Shown here in pieces: positions 34,695-42,494 of a stretch of DNA of 64,000 nucleotides. The DNA is from Cognatishimia sp. SS12 (lineage in GTDB: Bacteria > Pseudomonadota > Alphaproteobacteria > Rhodobacterales > Rhodobacteraceae). The notes below the pieces were generated by a model. The model searched no databases. It was given only the letters and a program-made list of their open reading frames with translations, and was not told the origin of the DNA. The stretch lies in assembly GCF_028369055.1 (NCBI RefSeq), contig NZ_JAQNCZ010000004.1:124001-188000 (forward strand), in the 5' to 3' direction. Each line of letters opens with the position of its first letter. Within the stretch, counting starts at the first letter, position 1. The position numbers were made by a program, and so were the translations under genes.

Positions 34695-35681
34695 ATGAAG
34701 GGTTTTGACCCAAAATTCCGCGACTTCCCCGAGTATATCATCGGCATCACCAAAGAGATTTGGGAAGATCGCGGCATCGCCACCTTGCACGACTATTACG
34801 CGCCCGACATCGTGGTGCGTATGCCCGGCTCTGTCTCGACCGGCAATGCCGGCGTGATCGGGGCCACCATGGCGACATTGGCGGAATTTCCGGATCGGAC
34901 ACTGTTTGGCGAAGATGTGATCTGGTCCGGCACCCCTGAAGAGGGCATGCTGAGTTCGCATCGCATCACCTCAACCGCTACGCACACCGGCGATGGCGCT
35001 TTTGGCAAGGCCACGGGCACCAAATTGACCTATCGCATTCTGGCGGATTGCCACGCGATCAACAATGCGATCAACGACGAATGGCTGATCCGCGACAACG
35101 GCGCGATTGTGCGCCAGATGGGCTGGGAGCCCGCACAATTTGCCCGCGACCAGATCGCCCGCGAAGGCGGCCCGGACACCTGCGTCAAACCGCTGACCCC
35201 CAAGAATGACATCGACGGCCCCTATAAGGGCACCGGCAATGCAAATGAATGGGGCCAACGCTATGCGGATGTGATCACCCGGATCATGAACGCTGACCTC
35301 GCGGTGATCCCAACCGAATATGACCGCGCGGTGAACACCGAATATCCCGGCGGCGTGTCCGGCTTCAGCTGGTCCAGCGTTGATATCTTCTGGATGGGGC
35401 TGCGCGCCGCCTTCCCCAATGCAAAATTCACCATTGAACATCAGATCGGGCGCGAAGATCCGATGATGCCGCCACGCGCGGCCATCCGCTGGAGCCTGCA
35501 TGGCAAACACGAAGGCTGGGGCAGCTTTGGCGCGCCGACCGGCGCAGAGGTCTACGTGCTGGGCATCAGCCACGCCGAATTTGGCGCGTTGATCGCGGGG
35601 GAGCCAAGAATTCGCCGCGAATACACATTGTTTGACGAAATCGCAATCTGGAAACAGATTGCGTTGCAGACCGGAGCCTAA
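34695..35681 (+). CDS. SnoaL/NTF2-like protein, two domains (paralogue 4)
   Basis: The 328-residue protein begins MKGFDPKFRDFPEYIIGITKEIWEDRGIATLHDYYAPDIVVRMPGS, a standard SnoaL/ester-cyclase N-terminus. It has a second NTF2-like half after about residue 190 (ADVITRIMNADLAVIPTEYDRAVNTEYPGG... WSSVDIFWMG...PNAKFTIEHQIGREDP). It is the most divergent of the four locus paralogues. It directly follows the LacI gene by four bases. Whether it is catalytic or ligand-binding is not known. Confidence 0.75.
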   Translation: MKGFDPKFRDFPEYIIGITKEIWEDRGIATLHDYYAPDIVVRMPGSVSTGNAGVIGATMATLAEFPDRTLFGEDVIWSGTPEEGMLSSHRITSTATHTGDGAFGKATGTKLTYRILADCHAINNAINDEWLIRDNGAIVRQMGWEPAQFARDQIAREGGPDTCVKPLTPKNDIDGPYKGTGNANEWGQRYADVITRIMNADLAVIPTEYDRAVNTEYPGGVSGFSWSSVDIFWMGLRAAFPNAKFTIEHQIGREDPMMPPRAAIRWSLHGKHEGWGSFGAPTGAEVYVLGISHAEFGALIAGEPRIRREYTLFDEIAIWKQIALQTGA

Positions 35682-35867
35682 CGTGAGTCACAATCGGGCC
35701 CTCTATTGCCCCCGGACGGGGCTGTTTGAAACGCAGAGCACACGGCGTTTTCACGCCTTTTGCCAGGGGCTGCGCGCGCGCCGCCTTAATCTGCGCCCGC
35801 CCGGACGCGGGATCTGAACCCACCGGCCCTGGGGCCATTCAGATCCACAACCACAAAGGTACATGAC
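35682..35867 (+). other. 186-bp gap between paralogue 4 and the bicupin gene
   Basis: Largest gap in the right arm. It contains a GGCCC-rich hairpin (GGCCC-TGG-GGCC at about 35825-35836) and a GTG-started 44-codon Arg-rich frame (35683-35817) that I do not believe. No copy of the LacI palindrome is visible. A secondary promoter for the last four genes could lie here. Confidence 0.4.
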
Positions 35868-36836
35868 ATGACCAATTCTTCGATCCAAAGCCGCATCGTC
35901 CGTTACGGCGAGCTGCAGCCCTGCAAAACCGCCTTCATCGACGCCCACACACCGGGCAGCGACCAAAAGGAAAACTTCACCATCATCGGCGGCGGCGTGT
36001 CCGAAAGCCCCGATCAGCACGTGCATATCACCGACAAGATCGGCTTTAACATCGGCGCGGCGGGTCAACCGCCCAAATGCCGCAACTCGCTGCATTCTCA
36101 CACCACGGCCGAAGTCTTTTTCGTGGCCAAGGGCCGCTGGCGCTTTTTCTGGGGGCGCTATGGCACTGCGGGCGAATTCATCGCCGAGGAAGGCGATATC
36201 TTTAACATCCCAACCGGAATCTTCCGCGGCTTTGAGAACGTCGGCCAGGACTACGGCATGATCATGTCGATGCTCGGCGGCGATGACGCTGGCGGCGGTG
36301 TCACCTGGGCCCCGCAGGTCATTGAGGACGCGCAGGCCCATGGCCTCGTGCTTGGGGAAAACGGCGTGCTCTATGACAGCAAGAAAGGACAGACCCTGCC
36401 CCACAACGTGGGACCGATGCCACTTCTGACCGAAGACGAGCTGAAGAACTACCCAGAGGTCCCGGTCGAAGATGTGGTGGGCACCTACATCGCCCGTTTC
36501 TGGGATCTGATGGCGCTTTCGGCCAAGAAACCTGCGGTGGTTATTGGTGAAAACGGTATGATCAAAGACAAGCCGGGCTTTGAGGTTGATTTCCTGAGCC
36601 GCGGCTCTGCGGTTGAGACCGCGGTAAAGGCTGACAAACCGGTGGTTCTGATGCCGGCAAGCGGTCATTGGCGCATCAGCATCGAGGACGTCACCACCAC
36701 TTTGTCAAACGGCGACACTGCCCTGGTGCTGCCGGGCGAAAGCTATTCGGTTGCGCCTTCCATGACTGGGACTGCAGGTCTATACCGCATCACCGCCACA
36801 GATGATCCGGCAGGCCCGACCTGGACCGGCAACTAA
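35868..36836 (+). CDS. Bicupin protein
   Basis: The 322-residue protein has an N-terminal cupin with metal-type ligands (LHSHTTAEVFFVAKGRWRFFWG, residues 74-95, giving His, His and Glu). Motif 2 reads GDIFNIPTGIFRGFENVG, where the usual His is replaced by Arg. A second, ligand-poor cupin occupies residues 255-320 (VVLMPASGHWRISIEDVTTTLSNGDTALVLPGESY). Such bicupins act as isomerases, oxygenases or binding proteins. Its place between a snoaL-like and a metE-like gene suggests a catabolic step on the imported compound. Confidence 0.8.
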   Translation: MTNSSIQSRIVRYGELQPCKTAFIDAHTPGSDQKENFTIIGGGVSESPDQHVHITDKIGFNIGAAGQPPKCRNSLHSHTTAEVFFVAKGRWRFFWGRYGTAGEFIAEEGDIFNIPTGIFRGFENVGQDYGMIMSMLGGDDAGGGVTWAPQVIEDAQAHGLVLGENGVLYDSKKGQTLPHNVGPMPLLTEDELKNYPEVPVEDVVGTYIARFWDLMALSAKKPAVVIGENGMIKDKPGFEVDFLSRGSAVETAVKADKPVVLMPASGHWRISIEDVTTTLSNGDTALVLPGESYSVAPSMTGTAGLYRITATDDPAGPTWTGN

Positions 36837-36856
36837 GATAAGAACGGAGAGCCCAT

Positions 36857-37990
36857 ATGGCCAAGATCAAAACAACCCATGTGGGCTCTCTGCCCCGCAC
36901 GCAAGATGTCGTTGATTTCATCTTTGCGCGTGAAAATGAAAAACCCTTCGATCAGGCGGCCTTTGATGCCTGCATGACAAAGGCCGTGGCCGAAACCGTG
37001 CGCCAGCAAAAAGAGGCCGGGGTTGATATCGCCAGCGATGGCGAAACATCCAAGATCTCTTATGCGACATATGTCAAAGACCGCTACACCGGCTTTTCCG
37101 GCGATAGCCCGCGCAACGCGCCTGCGGACCTAAAGATGTTCCCCAGCTTTCTTGAGCGACTGGCAGATGATGGCGGCACCCCGCAATATGCCCGGCCGAT
37201 GTGCACGGGCGAAGTGCGCTCCAAAGGGCAGGACGAGCTTAAGAAAGACATCGCCAACCTCAAATCGGCACTGACCGATCAGGGGATTGAACAGGGGTTC
37301 ATGAACGCCGCCTCCCCCGGTGTAATCTCGCTGTTTTTGCAGAATGATTTCTATAAAAACCGCGAAGCCTATCTGGCGGCTTTGGCGGACGCTATGAAGG
37401 ACGAATATGAAACCATCGTCGCCTCGGGATTGCATCTGCAATTGGACTGCCCAGATCTGGCGCTGTCGCGGCACATGCTGTTCAACGATCTGAGCGACGC
37501 AGAATTTCTGAAAATCGCCAATATGCATGTCGAAGCGCTGAACCATGCGCTGCAAAACGTGCCCGAGGACAAGGTGCGTGTGCATATTTGCTGGGGCAAT
37601 TACGAAGGCCCGCATTGCTGCGACATCCCGATGGACAAGGTGTTCACCACGCTGATGTCGACCAAGGCGCGCTATGTGCTATTTGACACCTCAAACCCAC
37701 GCCACGCGCATGAATGGACAACCTTCCGCGACCGCAAGGCCGACATTCCAGAGGGCAAAGTGCTGGTGCCCGGCGTCGTTGACACCACCACCAACTTCAT
37801 TGAGCACCCCGAACTGGTGGCCCAACGGATCGAACGTTTCACCGATATTGTCGGCGCGGACCGTGTGATCGCGGGCAGCGACTGCGGCTTTGGCACCTTT
37901 GCAGGCTTTGGCGCAATTGACCCGTCGATTGCCTACGCCAAGCTCAAAGCCTTGTCAGAGGGTGCCGCCCTCGCTTCGGAGCGCCTGTGA
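36857..37990 (+). CDS. MetE C-terminal-like zinc protein (cobalamin-independent methionine synthase family)
   Basis: The 377-residue protein matches only the catalytic C-terminal barrel of MetE; full MetE is ~750 residues. It opens THVGSLPRTQDVVDFI and has the zinc ligands His243 and Cys245 in VHICWGNYEGPH, and Cys343 in GSDCGFGTFAG. The family includes core methionine synthases, epoxyalkane:coenzyme M transferases and unknown catabolic members, which all activate a thiolate on zinc. In this operon a role in methyl or thioether transfer from the imported substrate is more plausible than methionine synthesis. It overlaps the next gene by GTGA. Confidence 0.85.
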   Translation: MAKIKTTHVGSLPRTQDVVDFIFARENEKPFDQAAFDACMTKAVAETVRQQKEAGVDIASDGETSKISYATYVKDRYTGFSGDSPRNAPADLKMFPSFLERLADDGGTPQYARPMCTGEVRSKGQDELKKDIANLKSALTDQGIEQGFMNAASPGVISLFLQNDFYKNREAYLAALADAMKDEYETIVASGLHLQLDCPDLALSRHMLFNDLSDAEFLKIANMHVEALNHALQNVPEDKVRVHICWGNYEGPHCCDIPMDKVFTTLMSTKARYVLFDTSNPRHAHEWTTFRDRKADIPEGKVLVPGVVDTTTNFIEHPELVAQRIERFTDIVGADRVIAGSDCGFGTFAGFGAIDPSIAYAKLKALSEGAALASERL

Positions 37991-38682
37991 CACCGCTGAT
38001 TTTTCTGCCCGGTATGATGTGTGATGCGCGGCTGTTTCAGCCGCAGATCGCGGCGTTTTCCGGGCAGAGACCCCTGATGTGCTACCCGCTGGGCGCGCAG
38101 GACAGCATGGCCGCGCTGGCCGCTGACATCCTGCGTACCGCGCCGCCGCGCTTTGCGCTGGCCGGTCTGTCCATGGGCGGCATCGTCGCGATGGAGCTTA
38201 TGCGGCAGGCCCCGGAACGTATCGCAGGCGTGGCGCTTATGGACACCAACCCGCGCGCTGAAACCCCAGAGGCCAAAGCCCGCCGCACGCCGCAGATCGC
38301 GGCGGCCAAGAACGGGCAGCTGCGGCAGGTGATGCGCGATGAAATGAAACCGAATTACTTGGCCGATGGCCCCAATCTGGGCGCGATCCTCGATCTTTGC
38401 ATGGCCATGGCCGAAGATCTGGGGCCAGAGGTTTTTGTGCGCCAATCCATCGCCCTGCGCGAGCGTCCCGATCAATGCGAAACGCTGCGCGGCTATGGTG
38501 GCCCGGCGCTGGTGCTGTGCGGACGCGCCGATACGCTTTGCCCGGTCGAGCGCCACACTTTGATGCACGAACTGCTGGCAAACAGCACCCTGGAAATCAT
38601 CGAAGGCGCCGGACATCTGCCGACGCTGGAACAACCCGAAGACACAAACGCGGCGCTCGGCCGCTGGCTGGAGGCCCTATGA
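37987..38682 (+). CDS. Alpha/beta hydrolase
   Basis: The 231-residue protein starts with GTG in a GTGA overlap with the MetE-like gene. It has the nucleophile elbow GLSMGG (Ser near residue 60), an Asp in LCGRADTLCPVERH near 182, and catalytic His in EGAGHLPTLEQPE near 210. It should cleave an ester, thioester or C-C bond. Its overlap with the RraA-like gene (ATGA at 38679) places it in the same translational unit. The substrate is unknown. Confidence 0.85.
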   Translation: MTPLIFLPGMMCDARLFQPQIAAFSGQRPLMCYPLGAQDSMAALAADILRTAPPRFALAGLSMGGIVAMELMRQAPERIAGVALMDTNPRAETPEAKARRTPQIAAAKNGQLRQVMRDEMKPNYLADGPNLGAILDLCMAMAEDLGPEVFVRQSIALRERPDQCETLRGYGGPALVLCGRADTLCPVERHTLMHELLANSTLEIIEGAGHLPTLEQPEDTNAALGRWLEAL

Positions 38683-39374
38683 CCCCGTCCCTATTGGCGC
38701 TGATGCGCTCTGTTGATACGCCCACTGTTTGCAATGCCATCGAAGTGGCCCAGGGCAAACGCGGATTTAACCAGTTCACTCGCGGCACCATGCTGAGTTC
38801 TGCCCCCGAAGACGGCGCGATCGTCGGCTATGCCCGCACTGCGAAAATCGCGGCGGTCAATCCGCCAACCGAAGCCCCAGAGGTCATCAAGGCCCGTCGC
38901 ATGGCCTATTACGAACATATGGCCAGCGGCCCCAAACCTTCGGTCTGCGTGGTTGAGGACGTCGATTACCCCGACTGCATCGGCGCGTATTGGGGTGAAA
39001 TCAACGTGTCGATCCACAAGGGGTTTGGCATTGAAGGCACGCTGACCAATGGGGTGATGCGTGATCTCGGGGATGTCCCGGAGGGCTATCCGGTGATTGC
39101 CGGCTCTGTTGGGCCGAGCCACGGGTTTGTGCATGTCAAAGAGATTGGCACCGAAGTGGAAATCTTTGGCATGCGCGTCAAGGAGGGCGACCTGGTGCAT
39201 GCGGATCGCCACGGCGCAATTGTGATCCCACCCGAGGTGATCCCGGATCTGGAAGCCGCCATTCAAAAGCTGATGCAGACTGAGCGCATCATTTTGGATG
39301 CCGCCACCAAAGACGGGTTTGACATCGACGCCTTCCGCGCCGCCTGGAGCGCGTTTGAGGCCGCACGGACCTGA
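38679..39374 (+). CDS. RraA/HMG-aldolase-family protein
   Basis: The ATG at 38679 overlaps the hydrolase stop; the longer open frame upstream is a shadow. The 231-residue protein has the family core GTLTNGVMRDLGDVPEGYPVIAGSVGPSHGFVHV near residues 120-155. It includes the Arg-Asp pair that binds substrate and Mg2+ in 4-hydroxy-4-methyl-2-oxoglutarate aldolase, so it is probably a metal-dependent aldolase or oxaloacetate-type decarboxylase, not an RNase E inhibitor. As last gene of the right arm it could yield pyruvate as pathway end product. A hairpin follows at 39412. Confidence 0.82.
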   Translation: MTPSLLALMRSVDTPTVCNAIEVAQGKRGFNQFTRGTMLSSAPEDGAIVGYARTAKIAAVNPPTEAPEVIKARRMAYYEHMASGPKPSVCVVEDVDYPDCIGAYWGEINVSIHKGFGIEGTLTNGVMRDLGDVPEGYPVIAGSVGPSHGFVHVKEIGTEVEIFGMRVKEGDLVHADRHGAIVIPPEVIPDLEAAIQKLMQTERIILDAATKDGFDIDAFRAAWSAFEAART

Positions 39375-39411
39375 CACAGCGGTGTAACACGCCCGGACAG
39401 ACCAACCAGAA

Positions 39412-39436
39412 AAGCGCAGGGCAACCTGCGCTTCTT
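39412..39436 (+). terminator. Hairpin ending the right arm of the LacI locus
   Basis: A perfect 9-bp stem AAGCGCAGG/CCTGCGCTT with a GCAA tetraloop, followed by CTT. The T-run is short, so termination may be incomplete. Confidence 0.65.
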
Positions 39437-39488
39437 CGCATTCCGGGTGGGCCAAATCATGCCCCTTCCCATCGCGCGAAAATTCATG

Positions 39489-39504
39489 TACTAAAACCGT
39501 AGTA
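39489..39504. promoter_or_regulatory. BlaI/CopY-type dyad TACTA-N6-TAGTA
   Basis: Perfect 5-bp arms lie just upstream of the blaI-like gene, overlapping the expected promoter (possible -35 TTCATG at 39484, -10 near 39507). BlaI/MecI/CopY repressors bind TACA/TGTA-like dyads at such positions, so autoregulation is likely. Confidence 0.6.
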
Positions 39505-39527
39505 GATATATGTGGAGTAGAGCCTTG

Positions 39528-39917
39528 GTGCGGCGACGCAGTGAAATGCTTACGGATGTTGAACTTGAATTCATGGTCGCCCTTTGGGAGATCGGGAAAG
39601 GTTCCGTGCGTGATGTCATGGCCGCCGTTACGGGCGAAACCAAACGCGCATATACGTCGGTCGCCACGGTCTTGAAGATCTTGGAAGACAAGGGCTATGC
39701 CAGATCAGAACGCCAAGACCGCAGCCTGATCTACAGCCCTGTTGTGCAACGAGCAGACTATGAGGGGCGGTCCCTCAAAAATTTGTCAGATTCTTTGTTT
39801 GGAGGAACGCCAACAGCGCTGGTCGCGCGATTGGTGGATAACGAAGATTTGACGGACGAAATGATCCAGGAAATAAAAGAGATCATTGATACAAGGATCA
39901 GAAAGGATGACGGTTGA
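39528..39917 (+). CDS. BlaI/MecI/CopY-family repressor
   Basis: The start is uncertain. GTG at 39528 (MRRRSEMLTDVELEFM) is preferred since the ATG at 39510 would lie on the predicted promoter; ATG 39546 is another option. The ~129-residue protein has the winged-helix LTDVELEFMVALWEIGKGSVRDVMAAV and RAYTSVATVLKILEDKGYARSER of the family, which dimerises through its C-terminal helices. In classic systems the partner M56 protease cleaves the repressor. The partner's ATG lies inside its 3' end, an 11-bp overlap. Confidence 0.88.
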   Translation: MRRRSEMLTDVELEFMVALWEIGKGSVRDVMAAVTGETKRAYTSVATVLKILEDKGYARSERQDRSLIYSPVVQRADYEGRSLKNLSDSLFGGTPTALVARLVDNEDLTDEMIQEIKEIIDTRIRKDDG

Positions 39918-41019
39918 TCAAATCGTAGGGGGGGCGATCTGGGTTCAGCTCATGATCCTGTTGGCGGCACTGGTCTTTGCAGTGTTCGAAGGCCTGCTGT
40001 TGCTGTCTGGCAACCGGCGGCATTATCTGACGCGACGCCGTTTGGGTGTCGCGACCATTGCCTGCCTGGGCAGCCTGCCCTTCATCATGCCGTACCTGTC
40101 CAAAACGTCTTATGCCGCCTCGGTGAATGCCACTGATGTGATTGTGGCGCAGGTCTTGAAGGGCAATATTGGCATCTCTGCGATTGAGATGAACAACCTC
40201 TTTCAGATCAAGGCGCGTGTGATGGAACATCTGACCACCGGCCGGTCCGTAACGGCGCAGCTGGTGATCGCGGTATTTCTGACCGCCCTGATCCTGCGCG
40301 CGGCCTATATTCTGGTGAACCTATGGCGCGTGCGTCGATCCATCCGCCAGGGCTGGGTCATTCATCGATCGCGCCGCATGAAACTGATCATGAGCCCACA
40401 TATCACAGTGCCCTATTCGACCCGTGGGCTGTGGTTTTACTACGTTGTGATCCCGCAAAGCTTTAGCGGCGATCGCCGGGCCATGCAGATGGCGCTTGGG
40501 CATGAAATGCAACATATCCGGCAAGGTGATGTCGATGCAGAGGTCTTGATGTCGATCCTCTCGCCGCTTGTGGTGCTCAACCCCGGCTTTTGGTTCCTGT
40601 CAAGCCGCCTGCGTAAGCTGGGCGAGCTGGCCTGTGATCGCGCCTATCTGGCGCGCAGCGGCTTTGACGCCCATGGCTATTCCCTGCGTCTGTTGACCCT
40701 TGCCAAACAAAACCTGAGCAATCCCGCCCAGCCCACCGCCTTGGGCGTGCCGCTGGCCGGGCGCAATATCCTGTTCAAGGGGCATCGCTCGATCTTGAAA
40801 GAACGGATCTTGGCGATTGCACATGATCAAGAAGATCCCAAGCGAGAGACGATATGGTTTGCCTTTGCGCTGTCGCTGATGATGGCCGTCGGTGTGCTGT
40901 TTGGTGCCGCCGCATTGGCCGAGCCACCAGAATGGAGCCATGATCGCATCATGCTGTCGACCGTCGCGAATTTGGATCGGCTGAACGAGCTGAACACGCT
41001 GGCGCAGCGCAGCTGGTAA
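39907..41019 (+). CDS. M56-family membrane metallopeptidase (BlaR1-like, no sensor domain)
   Basis: The ATG at 39907 follows AGAAAGG. The 370-residue protein has about four transmembrane segments and the gluzincin motif HEMQH (His199, Glu200, His203), with a downstream ligand in ELACDRAYL. Unlike BlaR1/MecR1 (~600 residues) it ends soon after the last helix (FALSLMMAVGVLFGAAALA) and lacks the penicillin-binding sensor domain. The input signal must be different: a short periplasmic tail of ~35 residues, a membrane cue or another protein. It forms a two-gene unit with the BlaI-like repressor. Confidence 0.87.
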   Translation: MTVDQIVGGAIWVQLMILLAALVFAVFEGLLLLSGNRRHYLTRRRLGVATIACLGSLPFIMPYLSKTSYAASVNATDVIVAQVLKGNIGISAIEMNNLFQIKARVMEHLTTGRSVTAQLVIAVFLTALILRAAYILVNLWRVRRSIRQGWVIHRSRRMKLIMSPHITVPYSTRGLWFYYVVIPQSFSGDRRAMQMALGHEMQHIRQGDVDAEVLMSILSPLVVLNPGFWFLSSRLRKLGELACDRAYLARSGFDAHGYSLRLLTLAKQNLSNPAQPTALGVPLAGRNILFKGHRSILKERILAIAHDQEDPKRETIWFAFALSLMMAVGVLFGAAALAEPPEWSHDRIMLSTVANLDRLNELNTLAQRSW

Positions 41020-41403
41020 GCCAGCAGGTCGCCACACCGCACCCCAATCAAACGTGACAAACAAATGGCGCTGAAACCGCCCGCTGCCGCATTCTCGATT
41101 TGACCGCTCCAGCGCGTATGAATGGCCAAAGGTAGCGTCGATCGCAATATGGGCCTGGCCGGGGGTGCAGGGTTATGTGCGCGGTTCTAAGGGCGGGTTT
41201 GCCGCCCTTGCAGCAGGACCCAAGCTTTAGTCGCGTCACCGATTGAAGCCGCGAGCTAGGTTTGTTTTTTAACCTGCCCGATTGCTTCCTGCTCCCAAGC
41301 GAACGCTTTCCTGTGCATTTGCCTGAACCGCACATGACGACGGTCCAACAACAAAAAATGGCCCGGAAAAGCCGGGCCAGTGTAGAAAGCCTAAAGTCGG
41401 GGG
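41020..41403. other. 384-bp intergenic region between convergent operons
   Basis: No gene is supported. It holds a stem-loop (AAGGGCGG-N5-CCGCCCTT, 41188-41208) without a T-run, probably ending the blaI-M56 transcript, and the terminator of the glp operon at 41353-41379. Confidence 0.6.
41353..41379 (-). terminator. Rho-independent terminator of the glpVSTPQ operon
   Basis: On the minus strand TGGCCCGG-CTTTT-CCGGGCCA (8-bp perfect stem) is followed directly by TTTTTT. It lies 25 bp after the DUF2160 gene. Confidence 0.92.
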
Positions 41404-41682
41404 TTAGACTTTCCAGAACGCGATGATCCCCCACAGAATGGCCAGTCCCAGCGGCACCCAGAGCGGCATGCCAAAAAGGCCAATCCAGATCAGGAAAATA
41501 TAGCTTGTGCCCAGGCAGGTCAGGAACAGGCGATCCCCGCGCGTGGTGGTGAGGCCCAGAATGCCTTGGCGTTCGTCGCCCCCCGGGTTGCGGATTTCCA
41601 GCATCACCAGAATGCCAATGGCGCTGAAAATCCCGATGAAAACGGCCGCTGTCGGCCAAGTCCATGCCATCCAACTCAGCAT
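41404..41682 (-). CDS. DUF2160 small membrane protein of the glycerol importer operon
   Basis: The 92-residue protein has about three transmembrane helices and ends ILWGIIAFWKV. DUF2160 proteins are typically encoded in the glpVSTPQ glycerol ABC operon of alphaproteobacteria, as here, one base after glpQ. Its exact role in transport is not known; an accessory subunit is likely. Confidence 0.85.
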   Translation of the reverse strand: MLSWMAWTWPTAAVFIGIFSAIGILVMLEIRNPGGDERQGILGLTTTRGDRLFLTCLGTSYIFLIWIGLFGMPLWVPLGLAILWGIIAFWKV

Positions 41683-41683
41683 A

Positions 41684-42481
41684 TCAAACCCTCCCCATCG
41701 CGAAGCCCTTCGCGATATAATTGCGCACGAAATAGATCACGATGGCCCCCGGCACGATGGTCAGGGTGCCCGCAGCCGCCAGCAGCCCCAGCTCATAGCC
41801 CGCGCTTGAGGCGGTTTTGGTCATCGTTGCCGCAATGGGTTTGGCGGCAACTGCCGTTAGTGTTTTGGCCAGCAGCAGTTCCACCCATGAGAACATGAAG
41901 CAGAAGAAGGCCGCGACCCCGACGCCGGCTTTGATGGTCGGAATAAAGATCGACACAAAGAAGCGCGGGAAAGAATAGCCATCAACAAAGGCCGTCTCGT
42001 CCAGCTCTTTTGGGACGCCGCCCATGAAGCCTTCCAAAATCCAGACCGCCAGCGGGATGTTAAAGAGACAATGCGCCAGCGCCACGGCAAGATGCGTGTC
42101 AAAGATGCCAACAGCGGAATAAAGCTGAAAGAATGGCAGCGCAAAGACAGCCGCCGGGGCCATTCGATTGGTCAGCAGCCAGAAAAACAGCTGCTTGTCG
42201 CCAAGAAAGCGATAGCGGCTGAACGCATAGGCCGCAGGCAGCGCGACGGTGATCGAAATCACTGTGTTGATAGACACATAGAGGATCGAGTTGATGTAAC
42301 CCCAATACCAGGTCGGATCGGTGAAAATCGTCTTATAGGCCTCTAGCGTGAAGGTCTGCGGGAACAATGAAAAGCCAGAGAGGATTTCATTGGTGGTCTT
42401 AAAACTCATCGCGACGAGCCAGTAGATGGGCAGCATCAGGAAGAAGATGTAGAGAATGGGAACGAGAGATCGTTTTTGCAT
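41684..42481 (-). CDS. glpQ: Glycerol ABC importer permease GlpQ
   Basis: The 265-residue permease has six helices and the EAA loop ELDETAFVDGYSFPRFFVSIFIPTIKAG near residues 158-185. AAGGAGGG precedes the ATG. Assignment to GlpQ rests on the full operon order (binding protein, two ATPases, two permeases, DUF2160) described for glycerol uptake in Rhizobium. Note that glpQ here is the permease and not the E. coli glycerophosphodiesterase of the same symbol. Confidence 0.85.
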   Translation of the reverse strand: MQKRSLVPILYIFFLMLPIYWLVAMSFKTTNEILSGFSLFPQTFTLEAYKTIFTDPTWYWGYINSILYVSINTVISITVALPAAYAFSRYRFLGDKQLFFWLLTNRMAPAAVFALPFFQLYSAVGIFDTHLAVALAHCLFNIPLAVWILEGFMGGVPKELDETAFVDGYSFPRFFVSIFIPTIKAGVGVAAFFCFMFSWVELLLAKTLTAVAAKPIAATMTKTASSAGYELGLLAAAGTLTIVPGAIVIYFVRNYIAKGFAMGRV

Positions 42482-42494
42482 GTGATCGCCCTCC

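Noticed and set aside
35683-35817. GTG-started 44-codon Arg-rich frame between paralogue 4 and the bicupin gene
   Set aside because: No ribosome site, no recognisable family, and composition typical of GC-rich non-coding sequence read in a chance open frame.
36857-37990. Methionine synthase metE
   Set aside because: Half the length of MetE, lacking the N-terminal barrel, and located in a catabolic operon.
41048-41674. Long minus-strand open frame (208 codons) over the glp operon 3' end
   Set aside because: It overlaps the DUF2160 gene in another frame and runs across the terminator; its residues are low-complexity and it has no recognisable domain.
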